In this document: positions 40,736-50,011 of the stretch, piece by piece
How the letters are laid out: each line of letters begins with the position of its first letter
Numbering within the stretch: position 1 is the first letter of the stretch
Source of the DNA: Rhizobium sp.
GTDB taxonomy: Bacteria > Pseudomonadota > Alphaproteobacteria > Rhizobiales > Rhizobiaceae
Direction: 5' to 3'
Assembly (NCBI GenBank): GCA_028290545.1
Contig: JAQGJP010000020.1
Coordinates: forward strand, 45,351 to 109,350
DNA length: 64,000 bases
Position numbers and translations under genes: made by a program
Notes under the pieces: generated by a model
Seen by the model: only the letters and a program-made list of their open reading frames with translations
Database searches by the model: none
Told to the model about the DNA's origin: nothing

Positions 40736-42535
40736 CTACCGCACCACATGCAGAACATTGTGCCGATCGACGCCGAACTGCAGGCTGGCAAGGCGGGCAT
40801 AGATGCCGCCCTTGGCCACCAGGCTCTGATGCGTCCCTTCCTCGACAACGCGGCCCTGGTCCATGACCAGGATGCGGTCGGCCTTCAGCACGGTTGCCAG
40901 CCTGTGGGCGATAACGATCGTCGTGCGTCCGGCCATCAGCCCGTCGAGCGCGGTCTGCACCAGCGTCTCGCTTTCGGCATCCAGCGCGGACGTGGCCTCA
41001 TCCAGAAGAAGGATCGGCGCATTGCGGAGAATGGCGCGCGCAATGGCGATCCGCTGGCGCTGTCCGCCCGATAGCATGATGCCACGCTCGCCGACCTCGG
41101 TGTCATAGCCCTGATCGAGGCGCAGGATGAATTCCTCGGCGTGGGCGGCGCGTGCCGCGGCCTCGACATCGGCGCGTGAGCAACCCGGCGCGCCGAAGGC
41201 AATGTTCTCGTGGATCGAGGCGGCAAAGATCGTGGTATCCTGCGGCACGATGGCGATCCGGGCACGGACATCATCCGGATCGGCATCCTTGACATCGACG
41301 CCATCGACCAGAACCTGGCCGGAATCCGGATCGTAATAGCGCAGGATCAGCGAGAAGATCGTGCTCTTGCCCGCACCCGACTGGCCGACGATGGCCACGC
41401 GTTCGCCCGGATTGACCAGGAGATTAAGCCCAAGAAGGGCTGCATTCCCCGGCCGGGTCGGATAGGCAAACTTGACATCGGCAAATTCTACGCTGCCGAT
41501 CGGCGGCGCCGGCAGTTTCACCGGCCTGGCCGGCGCCTGGATCCCGGGCTTTTCGGCGAGCAATTCCATCAGTCGGGACGCTGCCCCCGAGGCCTGGCTG
41601 AGTTCGCTCCAGACTTCGGAGAGTGCGGCGAGCGCGCCCGCCGCCATGACCGAATAGAGCAGGAACTGGCCAAGCGTGCCGGCCGTCAGCGTGCCCGCGA
41701 GCACGCTCTGGGCGCCGAACCAGAGCACAGCGACGACGCTGCCGAACACCATGGTGATGGCAAAGCCGGTCAGGAACGCCCGCTGCCTTGTGGAGAGCCG
41801 GGCCGCTTCGAATGCATTCTCGGCCGCCTCGCCGAACCGGGCACTGGCGGTGCCGGCGCTGTTGAAGGCCTGCACCGTGCGGATCGCGCCGATGGCTTCG
41901 GACGCATAGGCGGACGCGCCGGCTAGCCGGTCCTGCGCCTCGCGCGAGCGCTTCCGGACCGAGCGGCCGAAGGCGACCAGCGGAAAGACGATCAGCGGGA
42001 TCGCCAGGATGACCAGGCTTGAAAGCTTGGGGCTGGTATAGACCATCATGCCCACGGCGCCGAGGCAGAGCAGCGTGTTGCGCAGCGCCAGCGACGCCGA
42101 GGCGCCGACCGCGGATTTGATCTGCACGGTATCGGCCGTCAGGCGCGAGACGATCTCACCAGTCTGGTTGGTGTCGAAGAAGGCGGGCGACAGGCTGGTG
42201 ATATGCGAGAACACGTCACGGCGGAGATCGGCGACGATCCGTTCGCCCAGCGTGATCACGAAGTAATAGCGGAGCGCCGAGGCCGCCGCGAGCACCACGG
42301 CCAGCACCATCAGCATCGAGAAATACTCGTTGATGAAATTGGAATCCGAATTGGAAAAGCCGTTGTCGATCATCCGCCGGACGGCTGTCGGCAGGATCAG
42401 CGTGGTGACCGCTGCCACGCACAGAAAAACAATGGCACCGCCGGCCAGCAGCTTGTAGCGCAGGATATAGGGAAAGAGCCTGCCGAGCGGTTGCAATGTA
42501 CTGCTGCTGTCTCGCGCTTTATCCTGTCGTGCCAC
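40736..42535 (-). CDS. ABC transporter, fused membrane and ATPase domains (MsbA-like exporter)
   Basis: A 599-residue half-size ABC exporter: an N-terminal six-helix membrane domain (about 20-320) and a C-terminal ATPase with Walker [10 protein letters not shown], signature [16 protein letters not shown] and Walker [13 protein letters not shown]. It would act as a homodimer. I take the GTG at 42535 ([11 protein letters not shown]), which has GGAGG 10 nt upstream; the track start adds 32 unconserved residues. The family exports lipids, drugs or peptides; the substrate is unknown. It is divergent from rpmE, a pairing common in rhizobia. Confidence 0.9.
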   Translation of the reverse strand: MARQDKARDSSSTLQPLGRLFPYILRYKLLAGGAIVFLCVAAVTTLILPTAVRRMIDNGFSNSDSNFINEYFSMLMVLAVVLAAASALRYYFVITLGERIVADLRRDVFSHITSLSPAFFDTNQTGEIVSRLTADTVQIKSAVGASASLALRNTLLCLGAVGMMVYTSPKLSSLVILAIPLIVFPLVAFGRSVRKRSREAQDRLAGASAYASEAIGAIRTVQAFNSAGTASARFGEAAENAFEAARLSTRQRAFLTGFAITMVFGSVVAVLWFGAQSVLAGTLTAGTLGQFLLYSVMAAGALAALSEVWSELSQASGAASRLMELLAEKPGIQAPARPVKLPAPPIGSVEFADVKFAYPTRPGNAALLGLNLLVNPGERVAIVGQSGAGKSTIFSLILRYYDPDSGQVLVDGVDVKDADPDDVRARIAIVPQDTTIFAASIHENIAFGAPGCSRADVEAAARAAHAEEFILRLDQGYDTEVGERGIMLSGGQRQRIAIARAILRNAPILLLDEATSALDAESETLVQTALDGLMAGRTTIVIAHRLATVLKADRILVMDQGRVVEEGTHQSLVAKGGIYARLASLQFGVDRHNVLHVVR

Positions 42536-42733
42536 GGGCTTTCGCCTCCAGTTTCGTGCATCGAACGCTGCAAATCCTGCAGCCGGGCACTTGTTATCTC
42601 GAAGAGCTTGATGTATAGGCCACGCCATCAAACGAAGCCGTCGTCCAACCGGACTGCGGCTTCATTTATTCGTTTGGCTCGCCTGCCGCAAGACAATGCG
42701 GCAAAAGACCACTGTGACGGCAGGATTTATGTC

Positions 42734-42955
42734 ATGAGAGAAAAGATTCATCCCGACTACCACAAGATCAAGGTGGTCATGACCGATGGCACCGAATACG
42801 AAACCTACTCGACCTGGGGTTCCGAAGGCCAGACCATGAACCTCGAAATCGACTCCAAGTCGCACCCCGCATGGACCGGCGGCAATCAGCAGCTGATGGA
42901 CCGCGGCGGCCGTGTTTCGAAGTTCAACAAGCGCTTCTCCGGCCTCGGCATCTGA
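42734..42955 (+). CDS. rpmE: 50S ribosomal protein L31 (zinc-free form)
   Basis: Ribosomal protein bL31, 73 residues, [19 protein letters not shown] at the start and SHPAWTGG later. It has no cysteines, so it is the zinc-independent (C-minus) form. AGGA is 8 nt before the ATG at 42734; the track start at 42203 is an artefact. A strong terminator follows 28 bp after the stop. Confidence 0.97.
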   Translation: MREKIHPDYHKIKVVMTDGTEYETYSTWGSEGQTMNLEIDSKSHPAWTGGNQQLMDRGGRVSKFNKRFSGLGI

Positions 42956-42983
42956 TTTCCAGATCGCAGTTCGGATTCCAATG

Positions 42984-43005
42984 AGCCCGGTTTTCCGGGC
43001 TTTTT
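42984..43005 (+). terminator. Terminator after rpmE
   Basis: AGCCCGG and CCGGGCT form a 7-bp stem around TTTT, followed by TTTTG. It lies between rpmE and the convergent SRPBCC gene. Confidence 0.92.
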
Positions 43006-43025
43006 GTCGTTGTGTCGATCGTCGG

Positions 43026-43487
43026 TCAGTCCGAAGCCAGGCTTGCCTCGAGCTTGTTGAAACACTCGTTCCAGCCCTCGACATTGTCGTCCCGGCGCTC
43101 GACGCTTTCGAAGCCTTCCTGCAGGAACGCGATTTCGGTGTGGCTTGCCTTGTCGCTGAAGTCGACGGTGACGGTGGTGCGCGGGCCGATCTCGGCATTG
43201 TGCGCCTGGGTCAGGGTGAACACCAGCCTGTCAGGCCGTGAGATCTCGCGGTACTCGCCATATTCCAGATAGACCTCGCCGTCTTCGGAACGAAGCTCCA
43301 CCTGCCAGCTGCCGCCGACAGCGGCGGAGGTTTCGCAGAACGTCACCATGAAGCCATCCGGCGCGAACCACGCCCGCAGTCCATCGACGCTGGTCCACTG
43401 ATTGAAGACAGTCCCCACGGGGGCGCTGAAGGAGCGGCTGATGATCGCGTCAATATTGCTGCCGTCAGTGACATCGTCCATTCTCAT
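43026..43487 (-). CDS. SRPBCC (AHSA1-like) domain protein
   Basis: A 153-residue protein with one START/SRPBCC fold. Landmarks are IISRSFSAPVGTVFNQWTSVDGLRAWFAPDGF and FLQEGFESVERRDDNVEGWNECFNKLEASL, the usual AHSA1 ends. These bind hydrophobic ligands in a deep pocket; the ligand is unknown. The start ATGAGAATG at 43487 has AAGGAG 8 nt upstream; the longer track ORF is unsupported. Members of this group are often regulated by an adjacent ArsR protein, which here is not next to it. Confidence 0.88.
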   Translation of the reverse strand: MRMDDVTDGSNIDAIISRSFSAPVGTVFNQWTSVDGLRAWFAPDGFMVTFCETSAAVGGSWQVELRSEDGEVYLEYGEYREISRPDRLVFTLTQAHNAEIGPRTTVTVDFSDKASHTEIAFLQEGFESVERRDDNVEGWNECFNKLEASLASD

Positions 43488-43626
43488 GGCTCTCACTCCT
43501 TCTGAATTGTCTTGAGAATAATCCATTCGGCGGAAGTTGGTTTCAACCATCGAAGCGCAATCGATCTTCAGTGCCGCCTGCCGCGACCGGCGCGCGTTCG
43601 TCACACGCATTACGCCCGGACGACGA

Positions 43627-44325
43627 TCATTGAACTTTCAATCCGAGCTCGGCAAGCAACTGGCCCGCCTGTGCGCGTGAAATGGTGGCGCCCTTGAAGA
43701 GTTTGGCATTCAGCAACCTGATGCCGCCGAGATCGGCACCCCGCAGGTCGGCGCCCTCGAAACGGCAATCGGCAAGGTTGGCGTCACGCAGGATGCAGTC
43801 CTGGAACACGGCCTCACGGAAATCGCAGCGCTCGAGATCGGCGAGTTCAAAATCCATCTGCCGGAGAACGGACTTCCGGAACGAAAATCCCGGCATCCGG
43901 GCGCTGCCCAGCCGGCATTCCTGGAAGCTTGCATTCAACGTCTTTGTTTCAGCCAGATTGGCACCCGTCAGCTTGCAGCCGGTGAAGGATGCGCCGGTCA
44001 GCGTCGCACCGCGATAATTGCTGTTGTTGAAATCGCTCGACTGGAATTTCGCCTCGCTCAGTTCGGCGCCGGTGAAATCCGCAAATGCTCCCCGGCAACC
44101 GGTCCAATGCGTCTCGGCCAACCTGGCGCCCACCAGCCTTGCCTGTTTGAAGATGCAGTTCTCGAACACCCAGCGGCGCAGTTCCAGTCCAGAGATATCC
44201 GCATCCTCCATCTCGCAGCGGCGAAGCAGGACGGCATCAGCTCCCGCCGTCAGTTTCACAAGTGCCGCGCGGTCGAGCGCCTTGTCCTCAATGACCGTGT
44301 GCGGCAACGCGTCGGGGTGGCTCAT
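43627..44325 (-). CDS. Pentapeptide-repeat protein
   Basis: A 232-residue protein, mostly a right-handed quadrilateral beta helix built of A(D/N)LXX-type repeats. Examples in order are ARLVGARLAETHW, ADFTGAELSEAKF, GANLAETKTLNASF, DLERCDFREAVFQDC and RFEGADLRGADL. MfpA/Qnr proteins of this fold mimic DNA and protect gyrase, but most members have unknown partners, and no such role can be claimed here. It is a single gene between the SRPBCC gene and rplS. Cysteines recur at turn positions. Confidence 0.88.
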   Translation of the reverse strand: MSHPDALPHTVIEDKALDRAALVKLTAGADAVLLRRCEMEDADISGLELRRWVFENCIFKQARLVGARLAETHWTGCRGAFADFTGAELSEAKFQSSDFNNSNYRGATLTGASFTGCKLTGANLAETKTLNASFQECRLGSARMPGFSFRKSVLRQMDFELADLERCDFREAVFQDCILRDANLADCRFEGADLRGADLGGIRLLNAKLFKGATISRAQAGQLLAELGLKVQ

Positions 44326-44360
44326 GTCAGGCTCCGGCCAGCGTTCGATTGCGCGCGTTC

Positions 44361-44397
44361 AAGAAAGAAAAAAGGCGGCGCCCGGAGGTGCCGCCTT
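44361..44397 (-). terminator. Terminator of rplS
   Basis: AAGGCGGC and GCCGCCTT form the stem; read on the minus strand the hairpin is followed by TTTTTTCTTTC. It is 25 bp past the rplS stop and close to the start of the pentapeptide-repeat gene. Confidence 0.92.
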
Positions 44398-44422
44398 GAA
44401 TATCGAACCGATCGAAGAAAGC

Positions 44423-45004
44423 TTATTCTTCGGTCTTGGTCTCGGCAGCAGCAGCTTCAGCGGCGGCAGCTTCAGCAGCTGCCTTGTCAGCAGCAGCCTT
44501 TTCAGCGGCGGCTGCGGCTGCGGCGGCTTCGGCGGCGGCCTTTTCAGCGGCCAGAGCCTGGGCGGCGGCGATCTTCTCGGCTTCGACGCGGGCCTTCTCG
44601 GCCTGGGCTGCCTGACGCTCGGCATCGTTCAGCTTGCGCGCGCGCGTACCGGTGTTCTCGATGATACGGGCCTTTTTGCCGCGCAGGTCACGGAGGTAAT
44701 AGAGCTTGGCGCGACGGACCTTGCCACGGCGGACGATTTCGACGCCTTCGACCATCGGGGAATAGATCGGGAACACGCGTTCCACGCCTTCGCCATAGGA
44801 GATCTTGCGCACGGTGAAGTTCTCGGAAAGACCGGCGCCGGAACGGCCGATGCAGACGCCTTCATAGGCCTGCACGCGGGTGCGCGTACCTTCGACAACG
44901 CGGACGTTGACGCGGACGGTGTCACCTGGGGAGAAATCGGGAAGGGTGCGCTTGGCAGCAATCTTGGCAGCCTGCTCGGCTTCCAGCTGTTCAATGATAT
45001 TCAT
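44423..45004 (-). CDS. rplS: 50S ribosomal protein L19 with Ala-rich tail
   Basis: Ribosomal protein bL19. The core (about 1-125) has [20 protein letters not shown] and [22 protein letters not shown]. After about residue 128 there is a ~65-residue extension almost wholly made of Ala, Glu and Lys (for example [20 protein letters not shown]), probably a helix or coiled coil on the ribosome surface. L19 normally ends near 115-130 residues. The extension is encoded by imperfect GCA/GCC/GCT repeats, so slippage could change its length. It has its own terminator and a long leader. Confidence 0.96.
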   Translation of the reverse strand: MNIIEQLEAEQAAKIAAKRTLPDFSPGDTVRVNVRVVEGTRTRVQAYEGVCIGRSGAGLSENFTVRKISYGEGVERVFPIYSPMVEGVEIVRRGKVRRAKLYYLRDLRGKKARIIENTGTRARKLNDAERQAAQAEKARVEAEKIAAAQALAAEKAAAEAAAAAAAAEKAAADKAAAEAAAAEAAAAETKTEE

Positions 45005-45333
45005 GTCTCAACCTCTTGTTGGTTCAACAGCCAGAGCGCTCTGAACAATCTACCTCTGGTCGAACCTCGGGTATTTGCCGGTGAGGGCAGGAGCGGATAC
45101 ATCTGTTATTCATTGCTGGTTGATGGGATATTGTTTCCCATTCCGGGCGTGCGCATAACCCATCGGCAGCGCTTTGTCACCCCCCGCCAGCAAATTTATC
45201 GGATTTGCGCCGCCAAAGCGGGACCATTCCCCGGCGGTCAACGCAATTTTGTCCAGACAAAGCCACGATCGCGATTGCCAAGCCTATTCGATGCTTTATG
45301 AACAGCGGACCATCGCCCAGCCGGAATCCCTTC
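45005..45333. promoter_or_regulatory. Leader and promoter region between rplS and the TauE-like gene
   Basis: This 329-bp gap lies between divergent genes and has no convincing ORF. On the minus strand GTGACA - 17 nt - TATGCG near 45150-45180 is a possible rplS promoter. A perfect 12-bp palindrome CAGAGCGCTCTG at 45032-45043, flanked by GTTCA and TGAAC, lies within the likely rplS leader and could form a hairpin. I saw no known riboswitch or ribosomal-protein leader that I could name. Confidence 0.4.
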
Positions 45334-46080
45334 ATGACGTTTGCCACCATCGCCCTCATGTTTGTCGCCGGCTTCTTCTCCGGGGCGATCAATGCCATAG
45401 CCGGCGGCGGCACGTTCCTGACATTCGGCGTTCTGACGCTTGCCGGCCTGCCGGCGGTCACCGCCAACGCGACATCGTCGATCATCCAGTTTCCCGGCTA
45501 TATCACCTCGACACTCGCCTATTTCAAGGAGTTCGGTTCGCTCTGGAAAAGTGCTCTGACGCTGGGTCTGGTTTCGCTGGTCGGCGCACTGCTGGGCGCC
45601 CTGTTCCTGATGACGCTGTCCAATCCCGCTTTCCGGGTCATGGTGCCATGGCTGTTGCTGGCCGCGACGATCGTCTTTGCCGCCGGTCCGTGGCTGAAAC
45701 CGAAGACTACCGACGAGCGCCATGCCGCCACGCCGGTCGGCCTGATCGTCCAGGCTCTCACGTCTTTTTATGGCGGTTTTTTCGGCGCCGGCATGGGCAT
45801 CATGATGCTGGCGTCTCTTGGGCTGGCGACGGGTGGCGACTATCACCGGCTCAATGCGTTGAAGAATTTCCTGTCTATCATTATCGCCGCGGTGGCGATT
45901 ATCGTCTTTTCGACCGCCGGCGCGGTGTCATGGCTGCATGCGGCGATCATGATACCGGCGGTGGCGCTCGGCGGCTATGCCGGCGTCCATACCGCCAAGC
46001 GCGTCCCGCAGACGGTGCTTCGCTGGATCGTCGTCGCGGCCGGCCTGTCGCTGTCGATCTATTATTTCCTGACGGGCTGA
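45334..46080 (+). CDS. TauE/SafE family anion permease
   Basis: A 248-residue membrane protein of the TSUP family, the second in the window. It has the twin motifs [26 protein letters not shown] in the first half and [24 protein letters not shown] in the second, and about eight helices. I place the start at 45334 (MTFATIAL); an ATG at 45298 lacks a ribosome binding site. It is inserted in opposite orientation between trmD and rplS, and its 3' end overlaps the trmD 3' end by 19 bp. The substrate is unknown. Confidence 0.9.
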   Translation: MTFATIALMFVAGFFSGAINAIAGGGTFLTFGVLTLAGLPAVTANATSSIIQFPGYITSTLAYFKEFGSLWKSALTLGLVSLVGALLGALFLMTLSNPAFRVMVPWLLLAATIVFAAGPWLKPKTTDERHAATPVGLIVQALTSFYGGFFGAGMGIMMLASLGLATGGDYHRLNALKNFLSIIIAAVAIIVFSTAGAVSWLHAAIMIPAVALGGYAGVHTAKRVPQTVLRWIVVAAGLSLSIYYFLTG

Positions 46081-46751
46081 CCCAGCAGGTCGGGCCGCCG
46101 CTCGGCAGTCAGCTTGCGCGCCTGCTCAAGCCGCCACTTCTCTATTTTGGCATGGTTGCCCGAGGTCAGTATCTCGGGAATTTCCATGCCCTCGAATACC
46201 TGCGGCCGCGTGTAATGCGGATGTTCCAGCAGGCCGTTCTCGAAGCTTTCATGCGTGCCGGAGTCCGGATTGCCCATCACGCCCGGCAGGACACGGACGA
46301 TCGCATCGAGCAGGATCATCGCCGCCGGCTCGCCGCCCGACAATATATAGTCACCTATGGAAATTTCTTCCAGCTTCCGGGTATCGATCACGCGCTGATC
46401 GACGCCCTCGAACCGTCCGCAAATGATCACGGCTCCTTCGCCGGCTGCCAATTCCCTGACCCGTGACTGGCTAAGCGGCTGCCCACGCGGGCTCATCAGC
46501 AATCGCGGACGTCCATCGTCTGCTATTGAATCGATCGCGCGCGCCAGAACATCAGCCCTGAGCACCATGCCCGCGCCGCCGCCCGCCGGCGTGTCATCGA
46601 CGCTGCGATGCTTGTCTGTGGCGAAATCGCGGATCTGCACGGCGTCCAGCGACCAGTCGCCACGCGCCAGCGCCTTGCCGGACAGGGATTCGCCGAGAAA
46701 GCCGGGAAACATTTCCGGATAGAGCGTCAGGATCGAGGCTCTAAAAGCCAT
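46062..46751 (-). CDS. trmD: tRNA (guanine-N1)-methyltransferase
   Basis: TrmD methylates G37 of tRNAs with a G36 neighbour, preventing frameshifting. The 229-residue protein has the trefoil-knot SAM site: [24 protein letters not shown] and [16 protein letters not shown]. It starts right at the rimM stop, so the two are coupled. Its 3' end overlaps the convergent TauE-like gene by 19 bp, a slightly unusual arrangement. In many rhizobia rplS follows trmD on the same strand; here the reversed TauE gene separates them. Confidence 0.97.
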   Translation of the reverse strand: MAFRASILTLYPEMFPGFLGESLSGKALARGDWSLDAVQIRDFATDKHRSVDDTPAGGGAGMVLRADVLARAIDSIADDGRPRLLMSPRGQPLSQSRVRELAAGEGAVIICGRFEGVDQRVIDTRKLEEISIGDYILSGGEPAAMILLDAIVRVLPGVMGNPDSGTHESFENGLLEHPHYTRPQVFEGMEIPEILTSGNHAKIEKWRLEQARKLTAERRPDLLGQPVRK

Positions 46752-47324
46752 TCAGCCGTCTTTCCCGTCCTGGTCGTCATCGCCTTCAGCGCTGACAAGG
46801 CCGGCGGCCACCGGATCGATCAGGATCGTACCGCCGTCGAAATCGATTTCCAGTACCGAGCTTTCGGTGAAAGGAATGAGCTGTGCACGCTTGCCGGCCT
46901 GGGTCAGTTCCAGGATATCGCCCGCGCCGAAATCGAAGATAGCCGAAATCACACCATAGGAATTGCCCTCGGCATCGCGCGCCTCCAGCCCTTCCAGATC
47001 GGCGTAGAAATATTCTTCCTCATCCAGCTCGTCGTCATCGAGGCTGTCGCGTTCGACAAACAATTCGGTGCCGTTCAGCGCCTCGGCCTCGTTGCGATCG
47101 TTGACGCCGCGAAAGCGGACGACCGCCATCTCCTTCGCCTGGCGGATATCGAGGATTTCGAATACGCGGCCATCGGCGCCGTAGAGCGTGCCATATTCGC
47201 CGATTTCGAGCGGCTCTTCGGTATAGGCCTTGACCCGCACCTCGCCGCGCAGGCCCTGGGCAGCACCGATCACCCCCATGATGACGGGGTTTTCGAGTTT
47301 GACGACGGTTTTCTTTCCACTCAT
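46752..47324 (-). CDS. rimM: Ribosome maturation factor RimM
   Basis: A 190-residue 30S maturation factor. The N-terminal barrel has [21 protein letters not shown] and the C-terminal PRC barrel has [17 protein letters not shown] highly acidic tail ([11 protein letters not shown]) ends the protein. It comes 113 bp after rpsP, with a strong terminator between them, and its stop abuts the trmD start. RimM normally binds S19 near the 16S head. Confidence 0.95.
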   Translation of the reverse strand: MSGKKTVVKLENPVIMGVIGAAQGLRGEVRVKAYTEEPLEIGEYGTLYGADGRVFEILDIRQAKEMAVVRFRGVNDRNEAEALNGTELFVERDSLDDDELDEEEYFYADLEGLEARDAEGNSYGVISAIFDFGAGDILELTQAGKRAQLIPFTESSVLEIDFDGGTILIDPVAAGLVSAEGDDDQDGKDG

Positions 47325-47380
47325 GCAGGCAATCCGGAAATGGTCATTCGGGGACGGGCGATCGCATTCTTATAGCAAAA

Positions 47381-47418
47381 AGAAAATCCTCCGCACCGGT
47401 GGCACGGAGGATTTTTTT
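47381..47418. terminator. Strong terminator between rpsP and rimM
   Basis: AATCCTCCG and CGGAGGATT form the stem around an 11-nt loop, with A runs on one side and T7 on the other, so it works in both directions. It lies inside the rpsP-rimM-trmD gene order, so most transcription from rpsP should stop here. Confidence 0.9.
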
Positions 47419-47437
47419 ATAGGGCCGAAACGCGGGC

Positions 47438-47791
47438 TTATTCGGCAGCAGCAGCTTCAGCCTTGGCGGCCTTTTCCTTGACGCGCTCCTCAGCCTTCTT
47501 GCCAGGCTTAGCCTTGTCAGGATTGTTGCGGGCTTCGCGCTTGGCGAGGCCGGCATCGTCGAGGAAGCGCAGGACGCGGTCTGTCGGCTGTGCGCCGTGC
47601 TCGAGCCAATGGGTGACGCGCTCGCCATTGATGACGATGCGGTTGGCATCGTCCTTGGCAAGCATCGGGTTCCAGGAGCCGAGCTTCTCGATGAAGCGGC
47701 CATCGCGCGGGCTGCGCGCATCGGCAACGACGACGGTATAGTACGGACGCTTCTTGGAGCCGCCACGGGCGAGACGAATTTTCAGGGACAT
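47438..47791 (-). CDS. rpsP: 30S ribosomal protein S16
   Basis: Ribosomal protein bS16, starting [26 protein letters not shown], with [11 protein letters not shown] in the core. The 117-residue length includes a Lys/Ala/Glu-rich tail of about 35 residues ([20 protein letters not shown]), longer than in E. coli but usual in rhizobia. It lies 67 bp after the chorismate mutase gene in the same direction and is followed by a terminator. Confidence 0.97.
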   Translation of the reverse strand: MSLKIRLARGGSKKRPYYTVVVADARSPRDGRFIEKLGSWNPMLAKDDANRIVINGERVTHWLEHGAQPTDRVLRFLDDAGLAKREARNNPDKAKPGKKAEERVKEKAAKAEAAAAE

Positions 47792-47858
47792 GTTTTTCTC
47801 CTTGGGAACTGTATGTCTGGATTGTCTGATTGGTTACTTAATTCTGGGGCCGCATCGA

Positions 47859-48212
47859 TCAGGAAGCGGTATTCTCGGTGATACAGCCGATATCGGCGGT
47901 GTTTTCGTTTGCGCCGCCAATTCCGGCGGCAATGGCCTCATGATGCCGGATGACTTCCTTGATGATGAAGTTCAGGAATTTCTCGGCAAAATCAGGGTCC
48001 AGATCGGCGTCCTTGGCCAGTTGCCTGAGACGGTTGATCTGGTATTCCTCGCGCGCCGGATCGGCCGGCGGCAAATTGTAAGTGGCCTTCAGCACGCCGA
48101 CCGCCTTGGTGCAGCGGAAGCGCTCGGCCAGCATGTGAACCAGTGCCGCGTCGATATTGTCGATCGACTGGCGGTAGCTGGACAACTGGTTCTTGACATC
48201 CGGACTGGTCAT
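47859..48212 (-). CDS. Chorismate mutase, AroQ class
   Basis: A 117-residue all-helical chorismate mutase making prephenate for Phe/Tyr synthesis. Typical residues are in YRQSIDNIDAALVHMLAERFRCTKAVGVLKA and REEYQINRLRQLAKDADLDPDFAEKFLNFIIKEVIRHHE. The ATG at 48212 is 7 bp after the ffh stop with GAGGAG in between; the track ORF starts too early over ffh. Its location between ffh and rpsP is typical for rhizobia. No signal peptide, so cytosolic. Confidence 0.93.
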   Translation of the reverse strand: MTSPDVKNQLSSYRQSIDNIDAALVHMLAERFRCTKAVGVLKATYNLPPADPAREEYQINRLRQLAKDADLDPDFAEKFLNFIIKEVIRHHEAIAAGIGGANENTADIGCITENTAS

Positions 48213-48219
48213 CCGCTCC

Positions 48220-49779
48220 TCACTTCTTCTTCGGCAAGCCGGGAAAACCACCACCCAGGCCGGGCAATTTCGAACCGCCCAGACCCGGCATCCCGCCAAG
48301 GCCCGGCATGCCGCCGGGACGACCAAGGCCGGCAGCTTCCGCCTGCCTCTGCAAGGCTTCGAGCTGTTTCGGATCGAGCTTGGAGAGATCGGGCATGCCG
48401 CCCATACCGCCTCCAAGACCACCAAGACCCATCTTGTTGGCAAGGCCGCCCATCATCTGCTTCATCATGCCGCCGCCCTTGCCGCCGCCCATGGCCTTCA
48501 TCATATCGGCCATGCCGCGATGCATCTTGAGCAGCTTGTTGATTTCGGCGGCATCCGTGCCGGAACCGGCGGCGATGCGCTTCTTGCGGGAATGCTTGAG
48601 CATATCGGGATTGGTGCGCTCGGCCTTGGTCATCGAAGAGACGATTGCGATCTGGCGCTTGATCGCCTTGTCGTCGAAGCCGGCGCCTGCCAGCTTGTCC
48701 TTCATGCCGCCCATGCCGGGCATCATGCTCATGATGCCGCCCATGCCGCCCATCTTCTGCATCTGCCTGAGTTGTTCGGCGAGATCGTCCAGATCGAACT
48801 TGCCCTTGGCCATCTTGGCGGCCATGGCCGAGGCCTTGTCGGCGTCGATCGTCTCGGCGGCACGCTCGACGAGGCTGACGATATCGCCCATGCCGAGAAT
48901 GCGGTCGGCGATACGGCGGGGATGGAACTCCTCGAGTTCCGTCATCTTTTCGCCGGCGCCGATCAGCTTCACCGGCTTGCCGGTGACGGCGCGCATCGAA
49001 AGGGCGGCGCCACCGCGGCCATCGCCATCCATGCGGGTCAGCACCAGGCCGGTAATGCCGACGCGCTCATCGAAATTACGGGCGAGATTGACGGCGTCCT
49101 GACCGGTCAGCGCATCGGCAACCAGCAGGATTTCATGCGGATTGGATCTCCGCTTGATTTCCGCCATCTCCATCATCAGCGGTTCGTCGATATGCGTACG
49201 GCCGGCAGTGTCGAGAATGACGACGTCATGGCCACCGAGCTTGGCGGCCTGCACGGCGCGCGCGGCAATATCGACCGGCGATTGCCCGGCGATCACCGGC
49301 AGCGTGTCGACGCCGGTCTGCACACCGAGCTGCCGGAGCTGCTCCTGGGCTGCCGGACGGCGCGTGTCGAGCGAGGCCATCAGCACTTTCTTGCGCTCGC
49401 GGCTGGTCAGCCGAAGCGCAAGCTTGCCGGTGGTCGTGGTCTTGCCGGAACCCTGCAGGCCGACCATCATGATAACGACAGGTGCGGCCGCATGCAGGTC
49501 GACCGAAGAGCTTTCGGAGCCCAGCATCTCGATCAGTTCGTCATGGACGATCTTGACGACCATCTGGCCGGGCTTGATGGATTTCAGGACTTCGGCGCCG
49601 ACGGCCTTGGCACGAACGCGATCGGTGAAAGAACGGACGACTTCGAGCGCCACGTCGGCTTCCAGCAGCGCGCGGCGAACCTCGCGCAGGGCTGCGGAAA
49701 CATCGGCTTCCGACAGCGCCCCACGGCCCGTCAATCCGTTCAATATCGCGCCTAGGCGTTCCTGAAGGCTCTCAAACAT
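48220..49779 (-). CDS. ffh: Signal recognition particle protein Ffh
   Basis: Ffh (SRP54) binds 4.5S RNA and signal sequences and docks on FtsY. The NG domain has GLQGSGKTTTTGKLA, DTAGRTHIDEPLM and TRMDGDGRGG. The M domain from about residue 300 is Met- and Gly-rich (MGGIMSMMPGMGGM). An unusual C-terminal tail of Gly/Pro/Leu repeats (GMPGLGGMPGLGG) ends in PKKK. The length is 519 residues. AAGGA is 9 nt before the ATG. The receptor gene ftsY is also in this window. A putative RNA and terminator lie just upstream. Confidence 0.97.
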   Translation of the reverse strand: MFESLQERLGAILNGLTGRGALSEADVSAALREVRRALLEADVALEVVRSFTDRVRAKAVGAEVLKSIKPGQMVVKIVHDELIEMLGSESSSVDLHAAAPVVIMMVGLQGSGKTTTTGKLALRLTSRERKKVLMASLDTRRPAAQEQLRQLGVQTGVDTLPVIAGQSPVDIAARAVQAAKLGGHDVVILDTAGRTHIDEPLMMEMAEIKRRSNPHEILLVADALTGQDAVNLARNFDERVGITGLVLTRMDGDGRGGAALSMRAVTGKPVKLIGAGEKMTELEEFHPRRIADRILGMGDIVSLVERAAETIDADKASAMAAKMAKGKFDLDDLAEQLRQMQKMGGMGGIMSMMPGMGGMKDKLAGAGFDDKAIKRQIAIVSSMTKAERTNPDMLKHSRKKRIAAGSGTDAAEINKLLKMHRGMADMMKAMGGGKGGGMMKQMMGGLANKMGLGGLGGGMGGMPDLSKLDPKQLEALQRQAEAAGLGRPGGMPGLGGMPGLGGSKLPGLGGGFPGLPKKK

Positions 49780-49852
49780 TCACTCAATCCTTTTGCCCGG
49801 AAGTCGTTTCCGGAACATCGGTATCGAGCCAATCCGAAACAAGAGACAAAAC

Positions 49853-49957
49853 CAAAAAGCACCCGAGGGCGCCACGCGCTGTCGGGTGTTGACCTCCGGG
49901 ATCATTTTACTGGACGTCCCGGTCGGCTGCGGTCTGATGTCTCGGACGGGCAGATGG
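49853..49957 (-). ncRNA. Candidate small RNA or attenuated leader upstream of ffh
   Basis: On the minus strand TTGACT (49986-49991) - 17 nt - TTTTAC (49963-49968) is a good sigma70-like promoter. About 100 nt later CACCCGA/TCGGGTG (49860-49888) forms a hairpin followed by CTTTTTGG. Between them CCGGGA and TCCCGG form a second hairpin. The unit would give a ~100-nt RNA in the 232-bp gap between ffh and the sulfotransferase gene. It could be a free sRNA or an attenuator of ffh. I do not recognise the family. Confidence 0.5.
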
Positions 49958-49962
49958 CGGGT

Positions 49963-49991
49963 GTAAAACAGCAAAAGGCCGGGAAAGTCAA
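49963..49991 (-). promoter_or_regulatory. Sigma70-like promoter of the candidate RNA
   Basis: The boxes TTGACT and TTTTAC are spaced by exactly 17 nt on the minus strand. The -35 box matches the consensus at five of six positions. The only features downstream before ffh are two hairpins. Confidence 0.55.
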
Positions 49992-50011
49992 GCCTTCGCA
50001 CGAAAATGCGC

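Noticed and set aside
49780-50001. 73-aa minus-strand ORF before ffh, perhaps a leader peptide
   Set aside because: It reads straight through the promoter, both hairpins and the terminator, with no ribosome binding site or regulatory codon run. RNA features explain the region better.
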